Below, piece by piece: positions 1-9,030 of a stretch of DNA of 64,000 nucleotides (positions are counted from its first letter, which is position 1; every line of letters starts with the position of its first letter). The notes beneath the pieces were generated by a model, which worked only from the letters and a program-made list of their open reading frames with translations, was not told the origin of the DNA and did not search any database. The DNA comes from Ferrimicrobium sp. (lineage in GTDB: Bacteria > Actinomycetota > Acidimicrobiia > Acidimicrobiales > Acidimicrobiaceae). The DNA lies in the NCBI RefSeq assembly GCF_027364955.1, contig NZ_DAHXOI010000009.1:1-64000 (forward strand), in the 5' to 3' direction. The position numbers and the translations under genes were made by a program.

Positions 1-123
1 GACACCGGCAACGGTGGGGACTGCCGATAGACGGAGCGGTTCCGGGCATTGCAGGTGCCCCGGAGCAAGCCGCTTAGTGGTCTTGCGAGGCGATGGAATG
101 GACTACCATGAAATCGCTAACTG

Positions 124-486
124 TTAGTTCAGCATCTCCCCACGATAGATCGCACCGGAGGTATGGGTTTCCCTGACCATGATTGTCGAGAGTGGGAGCG
201 TCTCCATGAGCTGTTGCCAGAGCCATACGCAAAGGTTCTCGCTGGTGGGGTTCTCCAGACCGTCGATCTCGTTTAATAGATGGTGATCAAGCTGAGTGAA
301 GAGTGGGGCAAAGGCCGTTGTGATTTCGGCGAAATCCATGACCCAGCCAAAGATTGGATCAACCGTGCCTTGGACATGGATCTCCACGCGATATGAGTGG
401 CCATGCAGACGAGCGCATTTGTGTTCTTCCTCGACATTGGGCAGAAAATGCGCGGCCTCGAAGGTGAACTCCTTAAAGATCTCCAT
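124..486 (-). CDS. queD: 6-carboxytetrahydropterin synthase QueD
   Basis: QueD converts dihydroneopterin triphosphate to 6-carboxy-tetrahydropterin, the second step towards preQ0 and queuosine. The 120-residue product, counted from the ATG at 486, is a normal length for the family. Zinc-binding histidines are visible in FEAAHFLP and LHGHSY, and the catalytic cysteine in CARLHGH; the C-terminal VRETHTSG holds the conserved Glu. The reading frame is open for 15 more codons upstream, but the ATG at 486 overlaps the queE stop as TGATG, so translational coupling fixes the start. It is the last gene of queC-queE-queD. No queF or tgt gene is nearby. Confidence 0.93.
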   Translation of the reverse strand: MEIFKEFTFEAAHFLPNVEEEHKCARLHGHSYRVEIHVQGTVDPIFGWVMDFAEITTAFAPLFTQLDHHLLNEIDGLENPTSENLCVWLWQQLMETLPLSTIMVRETHTSGAIYRGEMLN

Positions 487-1127
487 CAGCGAATTCCAGT
501 GTATTTGTGGGTCTGGAGGCTCAGTCTCCACTGTGGATGAGCAAGACAGTACGCGATGGCGAGAGCCGTGTTGTGTTCACGCTCTGGCCCGTCCATCGGC
601 TGGAGGAAGTGATGGTTAAAGTCGAGGTGCTCGAACTGCGTCGGAGGAGCAAGAGGTTGTGGAAAGACCAGTTTGAGTTCATCGCCACGATCCAGTCGAA
701 GGGGAGCGCCAGCTTTGGGGCTGACGCAGATCCAGTCCAATCCAGGTGGCGGGGCTTGGGTTCCGTTGGTCTCCACGCCAACGCTGAAGCCAGCGTGATG
801 GAGCGCCTCCACGGCGTCGGCGTCGAGTTGTAGCAGTGGTTCGCCTCCTGTGCAAACCACATAAGGTTTGGCTCTAGCGTGTGCCTCTCCGCCCCAGGTG
901 CTTAAGACCGCAGCGGCAAGATCGGTGGCTGTCGTAAATCGTCCGCCCCCTGGGCCGTCGGTCCCAATGAAATCGGTATCGCAGAACTGGCAGGTTGCAC
1001 TCATGCGATCCGACTCACGTCCGGTCCAGAGATTGCAGCGTGAGAACCGACAAAACACCGAAGGTCGTCCGGCTTGGGCTCCCTCACCCTGGAGAGTGTA
1101 GAAGATCTCCTTGACGATGTAGGACAT
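486..1127 (-). CDS. queE: 7-carboxy-7-deazaguanine synthase QueE (radical SAM)
   Basis: QueE is a radical SAM enzyme that contracts 6-carboxytetrahydropterin to 7-carboxy-7-deazaguanine. The 213-residue protein starts [20 protein letters not shown], a typical QueE opening with the substrate-contacting QGEG. The iron-sulfur cysteines are spaced C-X14-C-X2-C (first in SRCNLW, then TCQFCDTD), the variant spacing known from some QueE proteins rather than CX3CX2C. CTGGEPLL is the GGE motif that contacts SAM. The start overlaps the queC stop as TAATG and the stop overlaps queD as TGATG, so the three genes form one translationally coupled operon. Confidence 0.94.
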   Translation of the reverse strand: MSYIVKEIFYTLQGEGAQAGRPSVFCRFSRCNLWTGRESDRMSATCQFCDTDFIGTDGPGGGRFTTATDLAAAVLSTWGGEAHARAKPYVVCTGGEPLLQLDADAVEALHHAGFSVGVETNGTQAPPPGLDWICVSPKAGAPLRLDRGDELKLVFPQPLAPPTQFEHLDFNHHFLQPMDGPEREHNTALAIAYCLAHPQWRLSLQTHKYTGIR

Positions 1128-1825
1128 TAGCGAAGCCCTTCGACGAGTGCGGGGTCATCAAGGCCAGCTTCGCTGAATCCCTTTGTACGAAGGAGGCAGG
1201 AGTCGCATGTACCACAAGGTGCTCCCTGGAGATCGGGGTCATAGCAGCTGTGTGTGATGGAGTAGTCGACCCCAAGGCTAAGGCCGAGTTTGATGATCTC
1301 AGCTTTGGGGAGCTCGATAAGGGGAGTGTGTATGCGCAGGTGCTGTTCTCCCTCGACCCCGGCCTTTGTAGCCAGATTTGCCATCGTCTCGTAGGCACCG
1401 ATATACTCCGGTCGGCAGTCGGGGTATCCAGAGTAGTCGAGAGCGTTGACACCGATAAAGATATCGCTAGAACCAATCGTCTCAGCCAACGCCAAGGCGA
1501 AGGAGAGGAAAATAGTGTTTCGGGCAGGTACGTAAGTGGTGGGAATGGTATCACTGAGTTCCCCAAGATCTCGATGATGGGGCACCCCAATGTCGTCCGT
1601 GAGGGCTGAGCCACCGAATATGCGCAGATCGATCGTCGTGATGACATGATTCACAACCCCCATTGACTGAGCAACGCGCCGAGCTGCTCGAAGCTCGATT
1701 GAGTGTCGTTGTCCGTAGTCGAAGCTGAGAGCATGTGGATCGTAACCCTGATGTTGAGCAATAGCTAGCACTGTTGTGGAATCGAGACCGCCACTGAGCA
1801 GTACTACCGCTGGTTGATTGTTCAA
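1127..1825 (-). CDS. queC: 7-cyano-7-deazaguanine synthase QueC
   Basis: QueC uses ATP and ammonia to convert 7-carboxy-7-deazaguanine into preQ0. The 232-residue product has the PP-loop [12 protein letters not shown] near the N-terminus and the zinc-binding cysteine cluster [17 protein letters not shown] near the C-terminus, both diagnostic. The start is TTG at 1825. It is preceded by GGAGG with 4 nt of spacing, and no better ATG exists nearby. It is the first gene of the queCED operon. I looked for a preQ1-type aptamer in the leader and did not see one. Confidence 0.94.
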   Translation of the reverse strand: MNNQPAVVLLSGGLDSTTVLAIAQHQGYDPHALSFDYGQRHSIELRAARRVAQSMGVVNHVITTIDLRIFGGSALTDDIGVPHHRDLGELSDTIPTTYVPARNTIFLSFALALAETIGSSDIFIGVNALDYSGYPDCRPEYIGAYETMANLATKAGVEGEQHLRIHTPLIELPKAEIIKLGLSLGVDYSITHSCYDPDLQGAPCGTCDSCLLRTKGFSEAGLDDPALVEGLR

Positions 1826-2131
1826 GCTTCCTCCTGGAGCCAGATGGTAGGCCTTTCCAGGCTAATCGGAGAGTGTTGGGACTAAGCAAAGACGACTACG
1901 TCGGACCGAGGTTAGTCATACCGTTCGGTGACTCGTTGCGTCCAGGTCAAGGTTGGCGAGATTGCCGCGAACAAGAGGTCGTGTGACTAGACATCGTGTA
2001 TCCTCTGTGGACCGACTCTGTTGGTGAGGGTATCGTTAACCTGGTCTGCGGATCGTCACGCGACGGGAGCTCGAGAGTCCGGGTTGTCTATCTCGATTGT
2101 CCCGTCCCAGTGCCGAGGGGAGCGTGTTGGC
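1826..2131. other. intergenic region upstream of queC
   Basis: This stretch separates the queC start from the end of the J-domain gene; both are on the minus strand. On the minus strand it holds the queC ribosome-binding site (GGAGG at about 1830-1835). A TTGACC occurs about 120 nt upstream, without a convincingly spaced -10 box. No gene or structured RNA was recognised. Confidence 0.4.
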
Positions 2132-2797
2132 TTACCGTCGACGTCGGCCTCTCCTGGGGCTAAGCACGGCGGCCAGGAGGATGCCCAGCGCGCCCAGGAC
2201 GATAGGAAAACCGCGAAAGAGCTCAGCTCGAAACAGGGAGATTCCCGAGAGTTCAGTCAGTGGATCGTTCTGGAAACGACTTCGACTGCTTGCCTCTCTT
2301 CGTAATCGGAACTTGCCGATGACAGCGATGCCTCCTACTGTGATGGCAAGCAGTCCGATAGAGGTAGCTGCGGTTGGAAAAGCCAGCACGAGGATCAGGC
2401 CCGCGCCAAGGAGTAACTCAGCTGGTTTCGTGGCAAGGATGCTCGACTTCTGTGGTGTTGCATTGGCGTTGGTGGCATGGTAGCTAGCGCCGCCATATCC
2501 ACCACCGTATCCGGCATCACTGTATCTGGCGCCCTGGCGATTCGCATCACCGTTGGGGTTTGTCCCTGTCTCGGAGCCGGCAGTTCCGTCAAGGCTCACG
2601 TTATAGGCTCGTCGAGCCTCGGGGTTCGAGAGCGTTGTCCATGCGTCATTGATGAGCTGGAAGAGGGCCGCCGAGCCGCCTTTATCCGGATGAACCTGGA
2701 GTGCGAGGCGGCGGTAGGCTGATTGAATTTCTTGCTGGCTGGCATCACGAGAGACACCGAGAACCTCGTAATACGTTCGATCAGCTGATCGTGCCAC
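2132..2797 (-). CDS. membrane-anchored J-domain protein
   Basis: This is a 221-residue protein with an N-terminal J domain (about residues 8-68: TYYEVLGVSRDASQQEIQSA, then the Hsp70-activating HPD in VHPDKGG). A Gly/Asn/Tyr-rich linker follows, then two or three hydrophobic segments (about 130-160 and 193-212) and an Arg-rich C-terminus. It probably recruits DnaK to the membrane. It is not DnaJ itself, because the zinc-finger and C-terminal substrate domains are absent. The start is GTG at 2797, with TAGAAT ending 6 nt upstream and no Shine-Dalgarno sequence, so a leaderless transcript is likely. Confidence 0.85.
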   Translation of the reverse strand: MARSADRTYYEVLGVSRDASQQEIQSAYRRLALQVHPDKGGSAALFQLINDAWTTLSNPEARRAYNVSLDGTAGSETGTNPNGDANRQGARYSDAGYGGGYGGASYHATNANATPQKSSILATKPAELLLGAGLILVLAFPTAATSIGLLAITVGGIAVIGKFRLRREASSRSRFQNDPLTELSGISLFRAELFRGFPIVLGALGILLAAVLSPRRGRRRR

Positions 2798-2803
2798 ATG
2801 CCG

Positions 2804-2809
2804 ATTCTA
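2804..2809 (-). promoter_or_regulatory. putative -10 box of leaderless promoter (J-domain gene)
   Basis: On the minus strand TAGAAT is followed by CGGCAT and then the GTG start at 2797. A TTGAGC lies 15 nt further upstream. This spacing would place transcription start at or next to the start codon. Inferred from sequence only. Confidence 0.5.
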
Positions 2810-3007
2810 ACCCAAATCGATGGTGCTCAACGTTTTAGGGTCAGGAACAAAGCCAAACCGAGATGATGTGACTGGAGTGACCCTCCTTCAGAGGCGCAAC
2901 CAACTTGCTAGTGGTGTTGCTCAGCAGGCGGTCATGATCCATTAATACCGTGCGGTAGCGATCGATAGCCCATATCGACACACGGTGAGGATCGCCGGTA
3001 ACCTCTC

Positions 3008-3625
3008 TCAGTTTTGTGAGCGTGCAGCTACCGACTCCAGCGCTCTAGCGCGGTAACTGGCCGCTAGGTCGAGGAGCTCCGTGATTCGGTATGCGTTTGG
3101 GTCACTTTGGGCACTCACTAGGTTGACGAGGGCCAGTGTGGTGGCGGACCGGACACCAGATTCGGCGAGGAGAGCTGCAGTGGTGCCATCTCCGGCGAGG
3201 TTGGTGTTGCCCATCTCTGTGAGATGGGCGGCGATCGCTCCGACCTTAATGCCGAGGTTGGCAATGTCCAGCGACACCCGGGCGGCATGTTCGAGACGAG
3301 CCCTGACCTGGTCAGCCGCGTTTGTTGAGTGTTGCTTTCGTTCTTCGCGCTGTGCCAGGATCACCTCTGCATAGGCTGTGGCGTCTGCTTGGCAAAGTTC
3401 ATTGGCTCGGTCCAGTAGCTCTCGTGCCGCGCGTGCGTAATCGTTCGCTTCCATCAATTGCCGGGTCGATAGGAGGGCGGATTTGACGCATAGTGCTGCT
3501 GCCATACTCACTGCGATAGCCGCAACAGAGCCTGCGGCGGGGGCAGGTTTGGGTTCGGCGACCGCGGCGATGAAGTCCCTGACGGTGATATCGAGGTACT
3601 CGGGGAGGTTAGCTGAGTCCGACAA
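3008..3625 (-). CDS. fchA: formimidoyltetrahydrofolate cyclodeaminase-like protein FchA
   Basis: This protein belongs to the cyclodeaminase/cyclohydrolase family that interconverts 5-formimino-THF or methenyl-THF. The 205-residue product has the family opening LDITVRDFIAAVAEPKPAPA followed by AAGSVAAIAVSMAAAL, then an all-helical body. An open frame extends upstream to 3748, but it would cover 140 nt of fhs. The TTG at 3625 sits 3 nt after GGGGG and gives the usual FchA length, with a 17-nt overlap of the fhs end. Pairing with fhs, as in folate-linked formate use, suggests it supplies methenyl/methylene-THF. Confidence 0.85.
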   Translation of the reverse strand: MSDSANLPEYLDITVRDFIAAVAEPKPAPAAGSVAAIAVSMAAALCVKSALLSTRQLMEANDYARAARELLDRANELCQADATAYAEVILAQREERKQHSTNAADQVRARLEHAARVSLDIANLGIKVGAIAAHLTEMGNTNLAGDGTTAALLAESGVRSATTLALVNLVSAQSDPNAYRITELLDLAASYRARALESVAARSQN

Positions 3626-5306
3626 TTTCCCCCGTTTCGTCGATGTCGATCGATTCCGCGGCAGGATGGGCTGATAGGCCTGGCATTGTGGAGATATCGC
3701 CGCAGATGAGGTAGACAAAACCAGCTCCGACCGAGGCGCGAGCCTCACGGACCGGCATCCGCCATCCAGTAGGTGCTCCCTTCAGCGTTGGATCTGATGA
3801 GATTGAGAGGTGGGTTTTCGCGATAATCACCGGTAAGTTGCCGAAGCCATTTTGCTCATAGATCTCAAGTTGTCGACTCGCGGCCGGCAGGTAGTCGATG
3901 CCGTCTGCTCCATACACTTGCTTGGCGATGATCTCGATTTTTTCTCGCAGCGGAGCCTCATCGGGATAGAGTAGGCGAAAGTGGTTCGGTTCGTTGGCTG
4001 CCTCTGCTACCATCTCGGCGAGTTCGATCGCTCCTTTGCCGCCGGCGACAAAGTTCGTGCAGAGGGCGACCCGAGCACCCATCGACTCAGCGATCTCACG
4101 GATCGCATCGTGCTCGGACGAGAAGTCGCCTGGGAAGGCGTTGATGGCGACGACGGGGCTTACCCCGTGGAGTTTGATGTTTTCGATCTGCTTGCGAAGG
4201 TTTGCTCCACCGGCATGGACCTCGTCAGGATTCTCTTGCAAGATGGCAGGTGGCAGTGGCCGGCCAGCGACGACTCGATGTTGGCCCGAGTGCACTTTGA
4301 GCGCTCGCACGGTAGCGACCAGGACCGCAGCGTCTGGAGTGAGACCTGAGGCGCGGCACTTGATGTTGAAGAAGCGTTCTGCTCCCATATCGGCTCCAAA
4401 GCCAGCCTCGGTGATCAGGAAGTCTCCGGTGTGGATGCCGATCAAGTCTGCGACGATCGATGAATTTCCATGGGCAATGTTACCAAAGGGTCCCGCGTGG
4501 ACGAGAACTGGAGTGTTCTCCAGTGTTTGCAGCAGGTTGGGCTTGATCGCGTCGCGCATCATGACCGTCATTGCACCGGCGGCCCTGAGTTGTTCCGCGG
4601 TGACGGGCTCGTGTTCGCTGGTATAACCGATGACGATCCGACCAAGCCGAGCGCGAAGATCCTGTAAGGAGGTGGAGAGAGCAAGGATGCCCATGATCTC
4701 GGATGCGGCGGTGATGTCAAATCCAGTCTGACGGGGGATACCATCATTTTTGTTACCGAGCCCGATCACGATATTGCGGAGGGCGCGGTCGTCGACGTCG
4801 AGGACGCGCCGCCAGGTGATATCGTGGGGATCGATATCGAGTTCGTTTCCTCGGAACAGATGATTGTCGAGCATCGCTGAGAGCAGGTTATGGGCGCTGG
4901 TGACCGCGTGCATGTCGCCCGTGAGGTGGAGGTTGAGCGATTCCATGGGTACGACTTGACTATAGCCACCTCCTGCTGCCCCGCCTTTGATACCAAAGGT
5001 TGGACCCATCGAGGGTTGCCGGATGGCGATAGTGGCGCGCCGACCGGTGTGATGCATCGCTTGGCCTAGCCCGACCGTTGTGGTGGTCTTACCCTCGCCA
5101 AGTGGCGTTGGTGTGATCGCAGAGACAACGACATACTTGGCCTTTGGTCGGTCCGCCAGTGCCTCGATGGCCTCAAGTTTGATTTTGGCAACGCTGTTAC
5201 CGTAGGTCTCTAGTAGTTCTGGCGCGATACCCATCTCGTGCGCGATATCGATGATCGGTCTGAGTTTGGCGGCGCGGGCGATGGTCAGGTCGCTATCCAT
5301 GGTCAT
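3609..5306 (-). CDS. fhs: formate--tetrahydrofolate ligase
   Basis: The enzyme makes 10-formyl-THF from formate, THF and ATP. The 565-residue length is typical. Signature stretches include ATP-loop TPTPLGEGKTTTTVGLGQA, RQPSMGPTFGIKGGAAGGGY, and VHAGPFGNIAHGNSS. The ATG at 5306 follows AAAGGA with 8 nt spacing. The stop overlaps the start of fchA, so the two are co-transcribed and probably co-translated. Products would feed purine synthesis, Met-tRNA formylation and serine/glycine metabolism. Confidence 0.97.
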   Translation of the reverse strand: MTMDSDLTIARAAKLRPIIDIAHEMGIAPELLETYGNSVAKIKLEAIEALADRPKAKYVVVSAITPTPLGEGKTTTTVGLGQAMHHTGRRATIAIRQPSMGPTFGIKGGAAGGGYSQVVPMESLNLHLTGDMHAVTSAHNLLSAMLDNHLFRGNELDIDPHDITWRRVLDVDDRALRNIVIGLGNKNDGIPRQTGFDITAASEIMGILALSTSLQDLRARLGRIVIGYTSEHEPVTAEQLRAAGAMTVMMRDAIKPNLLQTLENTPVLVHAGPFGNIAHGNSSIVADLIGIHTGDFLITEAGFGADMGAERFFNIKCRASGLTPDAAVLVATVRALKVHSGQHRVVAGRPLPPAILQENPDEVHAGGANLRKQIENIKLHGVSPVVAINAFPGDFSSEHDAIREIAESMGARVALCTNFVAGGKGAIELAEMVAEAANEPNHFRLLYPDEAPLREKIEIIAKQVYGADGIDYLPAASRQLEIYEQNGFGNLPVIIAKTHLSISSDPTLKGAPTGWRMPVREARASVGAGFVYLICGDISTMPGLSAHPAAESIDIDETGEIVGLS

Positions 5307-5746
5307 GATCTATCCTTTGACGTGTTTCGATGTGGAGCAAGAGTGCCACATTGTGATGAGCTTCGTTCATTGAGCCTACCCGAACGCGTGCGCATGAACA
5401 AAGGTTGGTCTGTCCCGCACCGGGAAAGGTCACCTGGACCAGCCCATTGCTCATCGTGAGCTACACAGAGTGCTTGGCGCTACAACTTGGGGGCTGGTTG
5501 GCGTTGGCAGTCAGCACAGCTTGCGAGTATCTGGTAGGTGCGGACTGTAGGGTTGCCGATGATGACGGGTGCGGGTGTGTATGGCACGATGATCAATGAG
5601 CTGATAGGTATGGCGTGTTTTGTATTGGAGATATGAGCGACGAGGTAAGCGTCTCCCATATGCAGTGTGGCCAACAATGTCCAACAATGTCCAACGATGG
5701 CCAATACGGTCGCGAACCAGCGATCGGTAACGACGCCGTTTTTCCT
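5307..5746. other. intergenic region upstream of fhs, with structured segment and 10-bp repeats
   Basis: No gene is supported. It contains the fhs leader (minus strand). At 5403-5444 a hairpin-rich segment has GGTTGGTC facing GACCAGCC around an internal TCCCG-CAC-CGGGA stem. The one imperfect base pair of the outer stem is a G-U pair only if the plus strand is transcribed. Three exact-spaced 10-bp repeats lie at 5671-5700. I tested for a ZTP (pfl) riboswitch because of the fhs context but did not find its conserved CCGCCTGGGC. Confidence 0.4.
5671..5700. repeat. three tandem 10-bp repeats
   Basis: CCAACAATGT, CCAACAATGT and CCAACGATGG follow one another exactly, and a decayed fourth unit (CCAATACGGT) follows. 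The reverse complement has the core CGTTGGACATTG, which resembles the core CGTTGGAGATTG of the 21-bp repeats at 12786-12869. Confidence 0.85.
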
Positions 5747-6298
5747 TTAGCGTTCCTGCAATCCAATCAGGCGTCCACGAGCAAGGGCAGTTCCCGATAC
5801 CCTATCGAGCAGCATTGGAAAGTTCTTGATTTCGTTGGGGTTGGGAATCTTGGTTGCGAGTGCCCAAAGGCAAAATCCGTAGTGGTGAGGGCCATGACCT
5901 GGTAGCGGCCGTGGCCCCTCGTAGCCTCGCCGCCAAAAGGTAGCAGGAAGGAAAACGAGCCCTTCCGTTTTTGGGTCGAGTCCCCCAACGGGCAAACTGG
6001 AGTGCTGTGGCTCAAGCAGTGCTATGGTGTGCAAAAAGGGTCGTGGTAGTGGTGCATCGGTGTCTTCGATGATGAAGAGAAGTTGTGCGGTGTGATCAGG
6101 TGCTCCACTCCAGGTGAGTTCGGGTGATACGTTCTTACCAACGCCCTTGCCGGAGTGAATGAGCGGAATTTGACCACCATCGGCAAAATCTTGGCTCGTG
6201 ATGTGGATCGTATCTGGTGCCATCAAACCCGGCAGATCCCACACACTGTGTTGCGTGCCGGCGCGGAACCCTCTCAGCAGTTTGCCAATCGAAGCCAA
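5747..6298 (-). CDS. YbhB/YbcL family (PEBP-like) protein
   Basis: This is a 183-residue protein of the phosphatidylethanolamine-binding/Raf kinase inhibitor-like family. Visible family motifs are NVSPELTWSGAP, the ligand-pocket FIIEDTDAPLPRPFLH, and GPRPLPGHGPHHYGFCLWAL, corresponding to the DPDAP and GPxPPxGxHRY boxes. No signal peptide is evident, so it is cytoplasmic. The start is TTG at 6298 with a strong AAGGAGGAG 2-3 nt upstream. The molecular function of bacterial family members is not settled. The gene stands alone. Confidence 0.88.
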   Translation of the reverse strand: MASIGKLLRGFRAGTQHSVWDLPGLMAPDTIHITSQDFADGGQIPLIHSGKGVGKNVSPELTWSGAPDHTAQLLFIIEDTDAPLPRPFLHTIALLEPQHSSLPVGGLDPKTEGLVFLPATFWRRGYEGPRPLPGHGPHHYGFCLWALATKIPNPNEIKNFPMLLDRVSGTALARGRLIGLQER

Positions 6299-6814
6299 CG
6301 CTCCTCCTTCTTAGTCTTGTCCATGGGCCAATCCTATGATGTGGGCCAGCTGGTTGCCAGATCTCGATTGGCCACATCGCTTGGACCAGCCCAACAACAA
6401 GCTTGCGTTTAGTCTACCGAGTTGCAGACGGTTGAAGTGAAAGGATCGCCCTTCGTTTGCGGTCTGATGAAGTCGGTTGTTTGGCTGAGTTGACTAGCGT
6501 TATATCTGTAGGGTCTTCAGTGTGCGTTTTCTCCTCACGTCTCTGGTCCAGGCTCTCTGGTTGTTGAGTCGCGCGATTGAGCGGCAATCGGAGGGGTGAG
6601 AGAATGCGTTGTGAGGGATCTTCTCTATTGGACCCCAGCAAGCGGTCGATGTGGCTGTGCCTGCTAGTCGGGATGCGAGCTGTCGGTTCGGCGGCGCTAG
6701 CAATGATCGCTGCCCATATTAGCCAGAAGAGTTAGTCAGAAGAGTTGGCGTGATGAGCGGTGTCGGCTCACCGCAAGGTGCGTGGCAGACACGGTGAAAT
6801 AGATTGGAGCAAGA
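6299..6814. other. intergenic region between divergent genes
   Basis: This is a divergent promoter region between the PEBP-like gene (minus) and the HAD gene (plus). The Shine-Dalgarno sequences of both genes are visible at its ends (CTCCTCCTT at about 6300 on the plus strand; GGAG at 6806). No gene, repeat or clear structured RNA was seen. Confidence 0.4.
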
Positions 6815-7639
6815 GTGGCGAAGAACCCGGCAGTGCGTTTAGTCCTGGCAGATGTTGACGGGACGCTCGTAACCGACGAGAAAGTGCTGACAAAGCGTGC
6901 GACCGCGGCCGTCGGGGAGCTTCATGAGGCTGGCATACTTTTCTCGCTTACCAGTGGTCGCCCGCCCCGTGGCATGGCGATGTTTATCGAACCTCTCAAC
7001 CTCTCCCTTCCATTTGCTGCCTTCAACGGTGGGCAGATCCTCTCTCCAACCTTCGATACCCTCGTGGAACACGTGCTTGATCAAAGTGTGCTTGAAGAGA
7101 TCGTTGCGGATCTGGCGAAGGCGAAGCTTGAGACCTGGTTCTACGCTGGATCAAAATGGTATGTTCCGAGTCGTGATGGTTCTCACGTCGATCGAGAATC
7201 CGCCACCGTAGGGTTTGCGCCTACCGTTATGAGCCAGCACCAGACCCCGCCGGGATCTATCGTCAAAGTGGTGGGCGTCAGCGACGATCATCACCTCATC
7301 CAGCGGATGGCCGGACAGATCCAAGAGGCCTATGGCCAGCAGGTCTCTGCTGAGGCCTCGCAGCCCTACTATCTCGATGTCACGCACCCCCTTGCGAACA
7401 AGGGTGCGGTGGTGAGCTACCTGGCCGGACAGTATCATCTCGATCCACAACAGATCGCTACGATTGGGGATATGCCTAATGATGTCGATATGTTCACCGT
7501 GTCAGGGTTGTCGATAGCGATGGGCAACGCAGCGAAGGAGGTGCGCGACCAGGCCCATCGGGTGACTGCATCGAACAACGATGAGGGTTTTGCCAAAGCA
7601 ATGGAAGAGTTCGTTTTGGCGACCAAGGGGAGGTCCTAA
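6815..7639 (+). CDS. Cof-type HAD-IIB family phosphatase
   Basis: This is a 274-residue haloacid-dehalogenase hydrolase of the Cof/YidA type, a cytosolic phosphatase for sugar phosphates, flavin precursors or similar metabolites. Motif I is VLADVDGTLVTDEK (nucleophile Asp), motif II SLTSGRP, and motif IV IGDMPNDVDMF. The type IIB cap lies between motifs II and III. The start is GTG at 6815 with GGAG 5 nt upstream. The substrate cannot be deduced, and the gene appears monocistronic. Confidence 0.9.
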   Translation: MAKNPAVRLVLADVDGTLVTDEKVLTKRATAAVGELHEAGILFSLTSGRPPRGMAMFIEPLNLSLPFAAFNGGQILSPTFDTLVEHVLDQSVLEEIVADLAKAKLETWFYAGSKWYVPSRDGSHVDRESATVGFAPTVMSQHQTPPGSIVKVVGVSDDHHLIQRMAGQIQEAYGQQVSAEASQPYYLDVTHPLANKGAVVSYLAGQYHLDPQQIATIGDMPNDVDMFTVSGLSIAMGNAAKEVRDQAHRVTASNNDEGFAKAMEEFVLATKGRS

Positions 7640-7874
7640 CCCCTAAGCCGAGTGTCCAACGCCCATTTGTCGCCAGCCGGACGCTGATACGAAGTCCAGC
7701 CGCAGGAGGCAGGGGTGTCGCTGGCCGAGACTTGTGTTTGGTGAGTTGACGGGTGAGGTTTCAGGGGGGTATGCCTTGCGATGGTGCTGGGGTCTTTTTT
7801 GCGAACCGTTTGTGCGAATAGCTCGTAGTTGGCCCCTCTTTGTTGTGAAGGTCTGTCTTTGGTCGCCAATCTTG

Positions 7875-8714
7875 TCACGCCCTGTCGGGTTCAAAAAAAC
7901 CTTCCTCTGCGAGCTCGTTGTAGACCTGGTCGAAGACCGAGTCCGACAGACCGGTGCGCAGGGCTAGCTCTCTCCTTGTCGTCACCCCTTGGGCAAAAGC
8001 GGCGATGACTCGTCCACGGAGCTGGCGATGAGAACCTTCAAAGGTCGACTGACGTCGTGGCATCGTATAAGGATCTTCTCCGCGACCCTGAAACAGGCAG
8101 CCCGCTTCCAGCGGACAGACGGCACATGCGGGTTTTGGGCGACAGATCATGGCGCCGAGATCAAAGATCGCTTGGGCCCAGGCCCATGCCTGTCCGGCGG
8201 GCACCAGGTCGTCTGCTCTGCGTTGTAGCTCGCGCGTTTGCTCGGTGGCGCCAAAGAACGCACGGGAAAGGACCCGGCGCGCATTGGTGTCGAGCGCACC
8301 GACGTGATGATTGAAGGCTTGCGCAAGGATGGCGTTGGCGATGTAGGGCCCCACTCCCGGGAGGGAACAGAGAGCCTGGTAGTCGTCGGGGACGAGACCG
8401 TGGTGCTGGCTTAGCAAGTTGCTTGCACACTCGCGCAGGCGTATGGCGCGACGGTTGTAACCGAGTCCACTCCATAGGGCTAGTAGCTCCTGGATGGGAG
8501 CCTCTGCGAGCACAGCAATGGTGGGAAAGCGTTGCACAAAACTTGGATAGATGATGGCGACTCGAGATGCTTGCGTCTGGGTGAGCATGACCTCGGCCAC
8601 AAGGACCAAGAAGGGATCCCTGGTCTCGCGCCAGGGCAATTCACGTCGATGTTGGTTGCCCCAAGCGAGGAGCTGTGTCTGTAGGCATCGTTGACGGTCG
8701 TCGAGTACTCCCAT
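7875..8714 (-). CDS. mutY: A/G-specific adenine glycosylase MutY
   Basis: MutY removes adenine mispaired with 8-oxoguanine. The 279-residue protein has the catalytic Glu in EVMLTQTQ, the helix-hairpin-helix LPGVGPYIANA followed by the catalytic Asp of ALDTNARRV, and the [4Fe-4S] ligands C-X6-C-X2-C-X5-C in CRPKPACAVCPLEAGC. The C-terminal NUDIX-like 8-oxoG recognition domain of E. coli MutY is missing. A short winged-helix-like tail (about 230-279) takes its place, as in many actinobacterial homologues. There is no obvious Shine-Dalgarno sequence before the ATG. Confidence 0.93.
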   Translation of the reverse strand: MGVLDDRQRCLQTQLLAWGNQHRRELPWRETRDPFLVLVAEVMLTQTQASRVAIIYPSFVQRFPTIAVLAEAPIQELLALWSGLGYNRRAIRLRECASNLLSQHHGLVPDDYQALCSLPGVGPYIANAILAQAFNHHVGALDTNARRVLSRAFFGATEQTRELQRRADDLVPAGQAWAWAQAIFDLGAMICRPKPACAVCPLEAGCLFQGRGEDPYTMPRRQSTFEGSHRQLRGRVIAAFAQGVTTRRELALRTGLSDSVFDQVYNELAEEGFFEPDRA

Positions 8715-8923
8715 GGATACCGAGGAGCGTAATAGCCCTATCGGTCGATGATGGCCCTTGCGTCGTGATGGCGAGGACCTTCTGATGTACCCGGATGGCT
8801 AGAGACTATAGTCAAGGCGGTCGCTAGCGCTTTGCGCGCATAGCTGCACCCTTGGGGCTAGTTGGGTCAACTATCTTCTCGGAGACCTACAGGATTTGTG
8901 TTGAAGCCCGATATCATGTTTGT

Positions 8924-9005
8924 AGCTCAAGAATTCTGTCCTAAGCCCTCCGGCATGACAGAATGGCAACCGCTCCCGCAAGACGGTGCTACCGGAGGAA
9001 GAGCT
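8924..9005 (+). ncRNA. SAM-IV-like riboswitch aptamer
   Basis: The core matches the SAM-I/SAM-IV clan. P1 is AGCTC (8924-8928) with GAGCT (9001-9005). P2 is ATTCTGTC (8933-8940) with GACAGAAT (8957-8964). The conserved GGCAACC is at 8965-8971. P3 is ACCG (8969-8972) with CGGT (8984-8987). GGTGCTA is at 8985-8991. A 7-bp pseudoknot joins the P2 loop CCTCCGG (8947-8953) to CCGGAGG (8992-8998). This layout fits SAM-IV, an actinobacterial SAM sensor found before methionine genes. It lies about 540 nt upstream of metY. Identified from remembered consensus, without a covariance search. Confidence 0.85.
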
Positions 9006-9030
9006 GGTCGGTCGTGGTGACCGGCAAGGC

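Noticed and set aside
1-123. possible 3' end of a structured RNA or gene at the left edge
   Set aside because: No tRNA, tmRNA or RNase P motif and no coding signal could be recognised in 123 nt.
3626-3748. N-terminal extension of FchA
   Set aside because: The extra 41 residues would overlap fhs by 140 nt and do not look like the family; TTG 3625 has a ribosome-binding site and the right length.
5307-5480. ZTP (pfl) riboswitch before fhs
   Set aside because: Context fits, but the conserved CCGCCTGGGC and GGGTCGTGAC-type elements are absent.
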